Source: JAQGMV01 sp963828715 (GTDB lineage Bacteria; Pseudomonadota; Gammaproteobacteria; Burkholderiales; SG8-41). Taken from it: a stretch of 64,000 nt of DNA. Shown here one piece after another: positions 42,362-52,907 of this stretch; positions within the stretch are counted from its first letter, which is position 1, and each line of letters opens with the position of its first letter. Position numbers and translations under genes: made by a program. The notes under the pieces are model-generated. The model made no database searches, was not told the origin of the DNA, and saw only the letters and a program-made list of their open reading frames with translations. The stretch covers positions 12,437 to 76,436 of the forward strand of contig CAWHFX010000016.1 of the NCBI GenBank assembly GCA_963828715.1. Direction: 5' to 3'.

Positions 42362-43342
42362 CTATGAGAACTGAATCGTCCTGACCGCGGCATCGACGAT
42401 GCGCTCGACACTCGGTATGTAGTGTTTCTCCAGCCGCGCGAGCGGCACGACCGTATCGTAGCCGGTCACGCGCAGTACCGGCGCCATCAGCGAGAGCAGT
42501 CCCTGTTCGGATATCGCCGCGGCGATTTCGGATGCAAAGCTCGCGGTGCGCGGCGCTTCGGTGACGACCACGCATTTGCCGGTACGGGCGACCGAAGCGA
42601 GGATGGTGTCGAGATCGTAGGGTTTCAGCGTCGCGACATCGATCACCTCAGCCGCATAGCCCTGTTCCGCAAGCGCATCGGCGGCCGCGAGCGTCTCCTG
42701 CACCATGGCACCCCACGTCACGAGCGTGATATCGGTCCCCTCACGCAACGTGAAGCACGAGTCGAGGGACAGCGCCTCGCCGTCGTCGGCCACGTCTTCC
42801 TTGAACAGGCGGTAGAGGCGCGTGGGCTCGAGCACGATTACGGGGTCGGGATCGCGCATCGCCGCGAGCAGCAACCCGTACGCACGACGTGGCGACGACG
42901 GATACACCACGCGCAGGCCCGGGATGTGGGCGAACATGGCTTCCGGACTTTCGGAGTGATGTTCGGGGGCGTGAATACCGGCGCCGCACGGCATGCGCAT
43001 CACCATCGGGCAGCTCATGCGCCCGCGCGTGCGGTAGCGCATGCGGCCGGCGTGATTGAGGATCTGATCGATACAGGTGTACGCGAATCCGGAGAACTGG
43101 ATCTCGGCGACAGGCTTGAGTCCCTCGACCGCCATACCGATCGCCATGCCTGCGATCATGCCTTCCGCGAGCGGCGTGTCGACGACGCGCTCAGGCCCGA
43201 AACGATGGATGAGCCCGAGTGTTGAGCGGAAGACGCCGCCGTCGCGACCGACGTCCTGACCGAGCACGACCACGTCGTCGTCGCGCGCCATCTCGCTGGC
43301 GAGCGCCAGGTTGATCGCTTCCACGAGCGTGATCTGCGCCAT
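42362..43342 (-). CDS. 2-Oxoacid dehydrogenase E1 beta subunit
   Basis: A 326-residue TPP-binding subunit with MAQITLVEAINLALASEMAR, QDVGRDGGVFRST, RVVDTPLAEGMIAGMAIGMA, GRMSCPMVMRMPCGAG and ITLVTWGAMV. The ATG (43342) overlaps the E1-alpha stop (TGATG). It pairs with E1-alpha to decarboxylate a 2-oxoacid. Whether branched-chain acids, pyruvate or acetoin precursors are used cannot be told with certainty; the order E1-alpha, E1-beta, E2 and motifs resemble branched-chain complexes. Confidence 0.92.
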   Translation of the reverse strand: MAQITLVEAINLALASEMARDDDVVVLGQDVGRDGGVFRSTLGLIHRFGPERVVDTPLAEGMIAGMAIGMAVEGLKPVAEIQFSGFAYTCIDQILNHAGRMRYRTRGRMSCPMVMRMPCGAGIHAPEHHSESPEAMFAHIPGLRVVYPSSPRRAYGLLLAAMRDPDPVIVLEPTRLYRLFKEDVADDGEALSLDSCFTLREGTDITLVTWGAMVQETLAAADALAEQGYAAEVIDVATLKPYDLDTILASVARTGKCVVVTEAPRTASFASEIAAAISEQGLLSLMAPVLRVTGYDTVVPLARLEKHYIPSVERIVDAAVRTIQFS

Positions 43343-44444
43343 CAGACCTGCTCCGCGCCGGCGCCGGCTGCGCTTGGGGCTGCGCTCACGCACGCGTCGA
43401 GATCGGTGCGCTGGCTCTCCAGCGCGACCGGGAATTGCGCATAGAGATGCTCGAACATCGCGCCCGGCGCGGGCGGCGGCGTATCGATGTATTCCTGCAC
43501 CGCCGCCTGCACGCGATCGTTGCATTCGCGATGCAGCGTTTCGTCTCGCGCCTTGTCCCACGCGCCGATGCCGTTCAGGTAGTTGCGCATTCTGAGGATC
43601 GGGTCGCGCTTCCAGGCTTCAGCGGTCTCGTCGGCGCTGCGATAGCGCGTCGCGTCATCCGCCGTGGTGTGATCGGAGAGGCGATACGTGAGCGCTTCGA
43701 TGAGCGACGGACCGCCGCCGCTGCGTGCCTTCTCGAGCGTGCGGTCCAGCGCTTCGCGCACGGCGACAAGATCGTTGCCGTCGATCTGTTCGCACGGAAT
43801 GCCGGCCGCGATCGCTTTCTGCGCGAGCGTCTCGGCCGCCGTCTGCGCGCTGCGCGGCACCGAGATCGCCCACTGGTTGTTCGAAACGAAAAAGACCAGT
43901 GGAAGCTGCCACACGCCGGCGGCGTTCATGCCTTCGTAGAAATCGCCCTTCGACGTCGCGCCGTCGCCGAGCGCGCACACGACGGCGCGCGACTCGCGGC
44001 GCAGCTTGATGGCATAGGCCGCGCCGGCCGCATGGGTCACATGAGCCGCGATCGTGACGCAGATGGGAAAGTCGTGGCGTGAACCGGAGTAGTCGCTGCC
44101 GCGCTCGTCCCCACTCCAGTAGAGAAAGAGATCGGACATCTTCACGCCCCGCATGAGCTGCGCGCCCTGCTCGCGGTAGGTCATGAGAAACACGTCGTCC
44201 GCGCGCATGGCGGAGCCGATCCCGGCCTGGATCGCTTCCTGGCCGAGGAGCGGCGCGTATGTGCCGAGCTGACCGGTGCGCTGGAGCGCGATCGCCTTCG
44301 CGTCGTACGTGCGGATGAGGACCATCCAACGGTAAAGCTCGGTGAGCCCGCTCGCGTCCTGTGCAAACGACGGCAACGCCCGGACGACGTGCCCGTGCTC
44401 GTCCAGGAACTGCGAATAGTTGATTTCGAAACGAGCGACCGGTG

Positions 44445-44448
<4 letters not shown>
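43342..44448 (-). CDS. 2-Oxoacid dehydrogenase E1 alpha subunit
   Basis: A 368-residue TPP-dependent subunit. The TPP motif runs from GDGATSKGDFYEG to SNNQW, with SGSRHDFPICVTIAAHV and YREQGAQLMRGVKM before it. The regulatory loop SLIEALTYRLSDHTTADD follows, as in branched-chain E1-alpha. The start is a GTG at 44448 overlapping the aconitase stop as GTGA. An ORF read from further upstream would run through the aconitase gene and is not real. Expected to oxidise a branched-chain 2-oxoacid; other substrates cannot be excluded. Confidence 0.9.
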
Positions 44449-47135
<2,687 letters not shown>

Positions 47136-47151
47136 GGGTATGCGAGTCCTG

Positions 47152-47682
47152 CTAGCCGCCTTTGGCTTTCTGGTTCCTGTATTGCGCAAAACTGTGGGTC
47201 TTGTAAGCGCCGCTCGCGACGAACTGCCCGAGAAGAATGAACTCCTCGGCGGTCTCGAGCGGTCCGACCAGACGCGCTATCTCCGCGCCTTTCAAGTCGT
47301 AGAAGACGAACGTCGGAGTGGCCCTGACCTTGATCGCCTGTGCATACGTTTTCTCGGTCGCTTCACGGCCGGACGGGTCCTTCAGCGGGATCGCGCCGTG
47401 GATGTCGATGGACAGGTTGATGAAGTGCCGCCGATAGAAGTCCTGCACGTCCTTGCGGGAGAGCACGTTGCGCCGCATGTGCGCACATCCCGGGCAGCCC
47501 TCCTGCTCGAACATGAGCAGCATCGCCTGCTTCCCGTCCGCACGCGCCTCGGCCAGGTCGTTCTGCAGATCGCCGAGGTTGGGCGTGAAGAACGTGTTGG
47601 CGTCCATCACATCCGCTGCCGTCGCCGCGAAAACAGCGAGCAGGAAGAGGAGAGCGAGGCCCGCGCGCGCGAAGACGTTCAT
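47152..47682 (-). CDS. Secreted thioredoxin-like protein (SoxW/thioredoxin fold)
   Basis: A 176-residue exported thioredoxin-fold protein. A signal peptide is visible (residues 1 to about 23, FARAGLALLFLLAVFAATAA). The redox motif is CPGC (in FEQEGCPGCAHMRRNV), followed by the cis-Pro segment VRATPTFVFYDLKG. The sequence resembles the thioredoxin-like proteins that reduce or oxidise periplasmic partners in sulfur oxidation. The start is ATG 47682 overlapping the prpD stop (TGATG); a GTG at 47685 is an alternative. Its place between prpD and the second aconitase is unexpected and no partner is apparent. Confidence 0.82.
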   Translation of the reverse strand: MNVFARAGLALLFLLAVFAATAADVMDANTFFTPNLGDLQNDLAEARADGKQAMLLMFEQEGCPGCAHMRRNVLSRKDVQDFYRRHFINLSIDIHGAIPLKDPSGREATEKTYAQAIKVRATPTFVFYDLKGAEIARLVGPLETAEEFILLGQFVASGAYKTHSFAQYRNQKAKGG

Positions 47683-49124
47683 CACACCACGAACAGATCC
47701 ACGAACTCATGCACGGGCATGCCTTCCAGCGTTTTCCCGTCGCTGCACGCGTCGAGAATCGCTTTCTGCTGCTTCGGCGCGAACTTGCGTGCGAGGTTGG
47801 TGCGGAACTTGAGCTCCAGCAGCGGTATGCCGTCCTTGCGACGCCGGCGGTGGCCGATCGGGTATTCCACCGCGACTTTGGGTGTGCTGGTCCCGTCCTT
47901 GAAAAACACCTGCACGCCGTTCGCGATCGAGCGCTTCTGTGGGTCCAGATAGTCGCGCGTCCATTCCGCGTCTTCCACGCATTCCATCTTGTCACGCAGC
48001 GCGTCGATGCGCGGATCGTTTGCGACATCGTCCTCGTAATCGGCAGCCGTGAGCGTGCCTTTCATGAGGCCGATCGCCGCCATGTACTGGATGCAGTGGT
48101 CGCGATCCGCCGGGTTGTAGAGCGGGCCGCGCTTGTCGATGATGCGTATCGCGGACTCGTGCGTCGTAATGACCACCTTCTCGATGTCCTGCAGCCGGTC
48201 GCGCACGTGCGTGTGCAGCGCCACTGCGCATTCGACTGCCGTTTGCGCATGGAATTCTGCGGGGAAGGAGATCTTGAACAGCACGTTCTCCATCACGTAC
48301 GAACCGAAGCCGCGAGAGAACGTGAACGGCTTGCCCTTGAACAGAACGTCGTAGAAGCCCCACGTTTTCGCGGTGAGTGCCGACGGGTAGCCCATCTCGC
48401 CCTTCAGTGCCATGAGCGCGAGACGCACGCCGCGGCTGGTGGCATCCCCGGCTGCCCACGACTTGCGGGAGCCCGCATTCGGAGCGTGACGATAGGTCCG
48501 CAGCGATTGGCCGTCGATCCACGCGTTCGAAACGGCGTTGACGATTTCTTCGTGCGTGCCGCCGATCATGTTCGCCACGACCGCTGTTGTTGCAACCTTC
48601 ACCAGCACGACGTGATCGAGCCCGACGCGATTGAAGCTGTTCTCGATCGCGATCACGCCCTGAATCTCATGCGCCTTGATCATGCCGGTCAGCACGTCGC
48701 GCATGACGAGCGGTTTGCCACCTGCCGCGACGCGCGTGCGCGAGAGCCAGTCAGCGGTCGCGAGAATGCCGCCCAGGTTGTCGGACGGGTGGCCCCATTC
48801 CGCCGCGAGCCAGGTGTCGTTGAAATCGAGCCAGCGGATGGTCGCGCCGATGTTGAACGCGGCGGCGACCGGATCGAGCTGATACGAGGTGCCGGGGACC
48901 TTCGCGCCGTTGGGTACGATCGTCCCCGGCACGATCGGCCCGAGCAGCTTGGTACACGCTGGATAGGTGAGCGCTTCGAGGCCGCAGCCCAGCGTGTCGA
49001 TGAGGCAGTAGCGTGCGGTGTCGTAGGCTTCGGCGCTCTCGATCTTGTACTGCGTTACGTAATCTGCGAGATCGACCAGGAGCTGATCGGGCTGCGGGCG
49101 GACGTTGGAAACGGCGGTGCTCAT
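47682..49124 (-). CDS. prpD: 2-Methylcitrate dehydratase (PrpD)
   Basis: A 480-residue MmgE/PrpD-family enzyme of the methylcitrate cycle, converting 2-methylcitrate to 2-methyl-cis-aconitate. Family segments are CLIDTLGCGLEALTYPA, IRWLDFNDTWLAAEWGHP, SDNLGGILATADWLSR, NAWIDGQSLRTYRHAPN and KRGPLYNPADRDHC. It starts at MSTAVSN (49124); a longer in-frame start at 49148 is in the repeat. Stop overlaps the thioredoxin-like start. It is separated from prpC by a repeat region (49148-49350). Confidence 0.93.
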   Translation of the reverse strand: MSTAVSNVRPQPDQLLVDLADYVTQYKIESAEAYDTARYCLIDTLGCGLEALTYPACTKLLGPIVPGTIVPNGAKVPGTSYQLDPVAAAFNIGATIRWLDFNDTWLAAEWGHPSDNLGGILATADWLSRTRVAAGGKPLVMRDVLTGMIKAHEIQGVIAIENSFNRVGLDHVVLVKVATTAVVANMIGGTHEEIVNAVSNAWIDGQSLRTYRHAPNAGSRKSWAAGDATSRGVRLALMALKGEMGYPSALTAKTWGFYDVLFKGKPFTFSRGFGSYVMENVLFKISFPAEFHAQTAVECAVALHTHVRDRLQDIEKVVITTHESAIRIIDKRGPLYNPADRDHCIQYMAAIGLMKGTLTAADYEDDVANDPRIDALRDKMECVEDAEWTRDYLDPQKRSIANGVQVFFKDGTSTPKVAVEYPIGHRRRRKDGIPLLELKFRTNLARKFAPKQQKAILDACSDGKTLEGMPVHEFVDLFVV

Positions 49125-49147
49125 GCTTGGTTTTCCCCTCACCCCCA

Positions 49148-49350
49148 CCCTCTCCCCAATTCGGGGAGAGGGAGAGTCAGGTGGCTCGTGATTCCTGGTG
49201 CATGGCTCGTGAATGATGACCCAACCTCACCTCGCCCCGGACGCGGGGAGAGGGAGAGTCAGGTGGCTCGTGATTCCTGGTGCGTAGCTCGTGATGATGA
49301 CCCAAGCTGCCCGCTCGCGCCCGGACGCGGGGAGAGGGCAAGGGTGAGGG
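49148..49350. repeat. CTCTCCCC-type repeat with 82-84-bp period
   Basis: A perfect 10-bp inverted repeat, CCCTCTCCCC (49148-49157) and GGGGAGAGGG (49163-49172), opens the region. The block from GGGGAGAG through TCAGGTGGCTCGTGATTCC and GATGACCCAA recurs with an 82-bp then an 84-bp period (starts at 49163, 49245, 49329). These are common intergenic elements in high-GC proteobacteria. They separate prpC from prpD. Confidence 0.8.
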
Positions 49351-49358
49351 GAACCGAA

Positions 49359-50507
49359 TCACCGCTTATCAATCGGCTCGAAATGCCGGCCCTCGGGTCC
49401 GGTGTAGACGGCGGTCGGCCGGATGATCTTATTGTCGATGCGCTGCTCCATCACGTGCGCCGACCAGCCAGTCGTGCGCGATATGACGAATATCGGCGTG
49501 AACATTGGCGTGGGAATGCCCATCTTGTGGTACGACACGGCGGAAAACCAGTCGAGGTTCGCGAACATCTTGCGCTCGCGCATCATCACCGTCTCGATGC
49601 GCTCCGCGATGTTGTACATCTTCATGTCGCCGCTATCGTCCGACAGCGTCCGCGCGACTTCCTTGATGATCTTGTTGCGCGGATCGGCGATGGTGTAGAC
49701 GGGATGGCCGAAGCCGATCACCAGTTCCTTGTTCTGCGCGCGCTTCAGCATGTCCGCCTCGGCCTGCTCGGGCGTGTCGTAACGGTTCATGACTTCGAAG
49801 CCGACTTCGTTCGCGCCGCCGTGCTTCGGACCGCGCAGTGCGCCGATTGCGCCGGTCACGGCCGAGTGCATGTCGGCGCCGGTGCCGGCCACCACGCGCG
49901 CCGTGAACGTCGATGCGTTGAATTCATGCTCGGCGTAGAGGTTGAGCGAGGTGTGCATGGCGCGCACCCAAAGCGCCTTGGGTGGCTTCCCGTGCAGCAG
50001 ATGCAGGAAATGCCCGCCGATCGAGTCGTCATCCGTCTCGACTTCGATGCGGCGGCCGTTCTGGCTGTAGTGATACCAGTAGAGCAGCATCGCACCGAAG
50101 GAGGCGATGAGACGATCGGCGATGTCGCGTGCGCCCGCGATGTTGTGATCTTCCTTCTCGGGCATTGCCGCGCCGAGCGCCGAACAGCCTGTGCGCATCA
50201 CGTCCATCGGATGGGCGCCGGCGGGGACCTGTTCGAGCACGCTGCGCACGACGGCGGGCAGTCCGCGCAGTTGCTTGAGCTTTGCCTTGTAGTTCGCGAG
50301 CTCGGCGGCGGTCGGCAGCTGCCCGTATATGAGCAGGAACGCGATTTCCTCGAATTCGCAGCGATCGGCGATGTCGAGAATGTCGTAGCCGCGATAGGCG
50401 AGGTCGTTGCCGGTGCGGCCGACGGTGCAGAGCTCCGTGTTTCCGGCAGGCACGCCTGACAGTGCGACCGATTTTTTCGGTTTGAATCCCGGTGCGGCTT
50501 CGCTCAT
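49359..50507 (-). CDS. prpC: 2-Methylcitrate synthase
   Basis: A 382-residue type of citrate synthase that condenses propionyl-CoA with oxaloacetate. The first 40 residues (KKSVALSGVPAGNTELCTVG) and DLAYRGYDILDIADRCEFEEIAFLLIYG (shown as GYDILDIADRC) are PrpC-like. The catalytic His and Asp are in EHEFNASTFTARVVAGTG, GPKHGGANE and GFGHPVYTIADPRN. Length and N-terminus differ from GltA at 55758. It starts 27 bases after a short repeat element (50535-50641) and has GAGAGGAAAGG as ribosome-binding site. It opens the prpC-prpD run. Confidence 0.92.
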   Translation of the reverse strand: MSEAAPGFKPKKSVALSGVPAGNTELCTVGRTGNDLAYRGYDILDIADRCEFEEIAFLLIYGQLPTAAELANYKAKLKQLRGLPAVVRSVLEQVPAGAHPMDVMRTGCSALGAAMPEKEDHNIAGARDIADRLIASFGAMLLYWYHYSQNGRRIEVETDDDSIGGHFLHLLHGKPPKALWVRAMHTSLNLYAEHEFNASTFTARVVAGTGADMHSAVTGAIGALRGPKHGGANEVGFEVMNRYDTPEQAEADMLKRAQNKELVIGFGHPVYTIADPRNKIIKEVARTLSDDSGDMKMYNIAERIETVMMRERKMFANLDWFSAVSYHKMGIPTPMFTPIFVISRTTGWSAHVMEQRIDNKIIRPTAVYTGPEGRHFEPIDKR

Positions 50508-50534
50508 GTCCTTTCCTCTCGACTAACAGACGAG

Positions 50535-50641
50535 GTCATTGCGAGGAACTCGTGTGACCAAGCAATCTCGCAACGTGCTCCACGAGGAGCGGAGCGGTCG
50601 GGCGCCACGTCGCTTTCGCCCTCGCGATGACCTGTCGGGCC
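50535..50641. repeat. 107-bp inverted-repeat element with GTCATTGCGAG ends
   Basis: Begins GTCATTGCGAG and ends CTCGCGATGAC. The ends are inverted copies at 10 of 11 positions and match those of the element at 26699-26797. The interior contains AAGCAATC, usual in this family. It lies between prpC and mdh, directly upstream of prpC. No coding content. Confidence 0.75.
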
Positions 50642-50699
50642 GCAGCACTGCGCATGCTTTGCCCGCGTCACGGGGTATGCACCACGCGTGCGGTTCACG

Positions 50700-51698
50700 T
50701 TATCCCAGCAACTGCTTGATCGAATCGCGTTCTTCCTGCAGCTCCTTCAGTGTCCCCTGCATGCGCGATTTGCTGAAGTCGCTGAGCTCGATACCCTTCA
50801 CGATTTCGTAGCGCCCGTCGCGGCAGGTCACCGGATAGCCGTAGATGACGCCTTCGGGTATGTCGTAGCTCCCGTCCGAGGGAATGCCCATACTGACCCA
50901 GTCACCTTGAGGCGTACCGAAGATCCAGTCCCTCACGTGATTCATGGCGGCGTTCGCCGCACTCGCAGCAGACGAAAGGCCGCGCGCATCGATGATCGCC
51001 GCGCCGCGCTTTTGGATGACAGGGATGAACTCTTTTTCCAGCCAGTTCTGATCGTTGATCATCGGCCAGACTTTTTTGCCGCCCGCTTCGGCCTGGAACA
51101 CGTCCGGATATTGCGTGGCGGAATGGTTGCCCCAGACCGTCATCTTGCGTATGTCGCCGACCGCTGCATTCACCTTCTGCGCAATCTGGGTGAGCGACCG
51201 GTTGTGGTCGAGGCGCATCATCGCGGTGAAGTTCGACGGTTTGAGATCCGGCGAGTTTTTCATGCAGATGAGACAGTTCGTGTTCGCCGGGTTGCCCACC
51301 ACGAGCACTTTGACATCGCGGCTCGCGACCTCCGACAGCGCGCGACCCTGCGGGGCGAAGATCTTGCCATTGGCTTCCAGCAGATCCTTGCGCTCCATGC
51401 CGGGACCACGGGGACGCGCCCCGACGAGCAGCGCGACATCCGCATCCTTGAACGCGACTTTGGGATCGGCGGTCGGTATCATGCCCTGCAGCAGCGGAAA
51501 GGCGCAGTCGTCGAGCTCCATGATGACGCCGGTCAGCGCCTTCTGCGCTTTCTCGTCCGGGATTTCGAGCAGTTGCAGGATCACGGGCTGATCCTTGCCG
51601 AGCATCTCGCCGCTCGCGATTCGAAAGAGCAGGCTGTAGCCGATCTGCCCCGCGGCTCCGGTCACCGCGACACGCATGGGTCGTTTCATCTGGAACAC
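50700..51698 (-). CDS. mdh: Malate dehydrogenase
   Basis: A 332-residue NAD-linked enzyme that converts malate to oxaloacetate in the TCA cycle. The NAD-binding motif is VAVTGAAGQIGYSLLFRIAS, the catalytic and substrate residues lie in VVGNPANTNC, LDHNRSL and VWGNHSATQYPDV. The start has an AGGAG ribosome-binding site. Its orientation is opposite to sdhC, as in many Burkholderiales, where the shared region holds the promoters. Confidence 0.95.
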   Translation of the reverse strand: MFQMKRPMRVAVTGAAGQIGYSLLFRIASGEMLGKDQPVILQLLEIPDEKAQKALTGVIMELDDCAFPLLQGMIPTADPKVAFKDADVALLVGARPRGPGMERKDLLEANGKIFAPQGRALSEVASRDVKVLVVGNPANTNCLICMKNSPDLKPSNFTAMMRLDHNRSLTQIAQKVNAAVGDIRKMTVWGNHSATQYPDVFQAEAGGKKVWPMINDQNWLEKEFIPVIQKRGAAIIDARGLSSAASAANAAMNHVRDWIFGTPQGDWVSMGIPSDGSYDIPEGVIYGYPVTCRDGRYEIVKGIELSDFSKSRMQGTLKELQEERDSIKQLLG

Positions 51699-52189
51699 TC
51701 CTGGAATACCGAATAGTGAATGCCGCGGAAGAGGATCCGGCGCGATGCAGCAGGAAGGCTCGGGCGCGCCTGCCGGTGCGCGTCGGATGATACTCGGACG
51801 CGCGCGCGACGGTCAAACGCAACCCCTCTGTTTTTCAAGTCATTCTCGACGCGATGTTCGGCGTACGAAAACGGAGTGGTTTCCGCTCCTCGTGCGGCCG
51901 ATGTGCGGCGGTGCTGTCGCGTCCGGCCTCGACGTTTCGCATGTCGGCGGAAGCTGGTAATATTTCAACGTTTTAGAAGAGCAGCAACCATTCCTGCGCA
52001 CGCATGATACGGAGCCGGCGGTCCTGAGTGCTGGACAGCAGGAGGCTCCTGCGTCGAGGCGCTGTCCGCACCGTTAGTCGAACGTGTCGGCGCTGCATAG
52101 AAGCGTCGCAGCCGTGCCGCAGGCGTCTCTTCCAAAACGATCCGCCTTGGTCCATGCATATTGCACCGCATTAGAAGAAAGCTCGCTCG
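51699..52189. other. Divergent mdh-sdhC control region
   Basis: This 491-base gap holds the promoters of mdh and the sdh operon; the GntR-type regulator often found here in Burkholderiales is absent. No gene was found. The likely sdh promoter is at 51936-51963, leaving a 5' leader of about 220 bases before sdhC. Several short self-complementary stretches are present, for example GCAGGAGGCTCCTGC at about 52038-52052, which may fold in the leader transcript. Confidence 0.5.
51936..51963 (+). promoter_or_regulatory. Candidate extended -10 promoter of the sdh operon
   Basis: TGGTAATAT (51955-51963) is a good extended -10 (TG, one base, TAATAT). A weak -35, TTCGCA (51936-51941), lies 16 bases before it. 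It would start transcription about 220 bases before sdhC. Confidence 0.55.
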
Positions 52190-52564
52190 ATGTCCAAAGC
52201 GCGACCAAAACACCTCAACCTCTTTGTCATCCGCCAGCCGATTCCCGCAATCGTATCGATCATGCACCGCGCGAGCGGTGCGTTCCTGTTCGTGTTCCTG
52301 TGGATTGTTCTCTGGGGTCTTGATCGAAGCCTCGCGTCGCCCGAATCGTTCGCGCAGCTCAAGGACGTGTTGGCGCACCCATTGGCGAAGCTGCTCATCC
52401 TCGCGCTGCTCTGGGCGTATCTTCATCACACCTTCGCAGGCATCCGTCATCTCGTGCTCGATCTGCAGATCGGCACCGATCTGCCCACGGTGCGCGCGAT
52501 GAGCTACGCCGCGCTCCTGCTCGGGCTCGGCATCACGATCGCAGTGGGGGTAACCCTATGGTGA
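52190..52564 (+). CDS. sdhC: Succinate dehydrogenase cytochrome b556 subunit
   Basis: A 124-residue inner-membrane anchor with three helices and a heme ligand region (SIMHRASGAFLF). It binds ubiquinone with SdhD and anchors SdhAB. PKHLNLFVIRQPIPAIVS precedes the first helix, and YLHHTFAGIRHLVLD carries the heme-binding His. Its end overlaps sdhD by 7 bases. It is the first gene of the TCA block. Confidence 0.93.
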   Translation: MSKARPKHLNLFVIRQPIPAIVSIMHRASGAFLFVFLWIVLWGLDRSLASPESFAQLKDVLAHPLAKLLILALLWAYLHHTFAGIRHLVLDLQIGTDLPTVRAMSYAALLLGLGITIAVGVTLW

Positions 52565-52905
52565 ACCGCGACGTCGTCGGTGCGCATTACGGCTTGCGCG
52601 ACTGGCTCGCACAGCGGGTAACCGCTGTCGTGATGCTGATCTACACCCTGTTCTTCCTCGCGGTGCTGGTGAGCCTTCCCGCGCTCGACTACGACAACTG
52701 GCACGCACTGTGGCGCATGCAGATCATGCGCTACGCGACGGTCTTTTTCCTCGTGAGCCTGCTCTACCACGCATGGGTGGGCGTACGGAACATTCTGATG
52801 GATTACGTGAAGGACCTCGGTGTGCGGCTGGTCCTCTACGTTGTCGTCATCCTGACGCTGATCGCGTACGCCGTCTGGATGCTGCAAATTCTCTGGGGCA
52901 GGTAA
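52558..52905 (+). CDS. sdhD: Succinate dehydrogenase hydrophobic membrane anchor
   Basis: A 115-residue three-helix protein that pairs with SdhC in the membrane. It has GLRDWLAQRVTAVVMLIY (quinone-side Trp and Arg) and SLLYHAWVGVRNILMDYVKD with the heme-ligand His. It overlaps sdhC by 7 bases and ends 2 bases before sdhA. Length is normal. Confidence 0.92.
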   Translation: MVNRDVVGAHYGLRDWLAQRVTAVVMLIYTLFFLAVLVSLPALDYDNWHALWRMQIMRYATVFFLVSLLYHAWVGVRNILMDYVKDLGVRLVLYVVVILTLIAYAVWMLQILWGR

Positions 52906-52907
52906 CG

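Noticed and set aside
47709..50459. A 916-residue plus-strand frame over prpD and prpC
   Set aside because: It is antisense to two clear metabolic genes and crosses the intergenic repeat; typical spurious frame in high-GC DNA.
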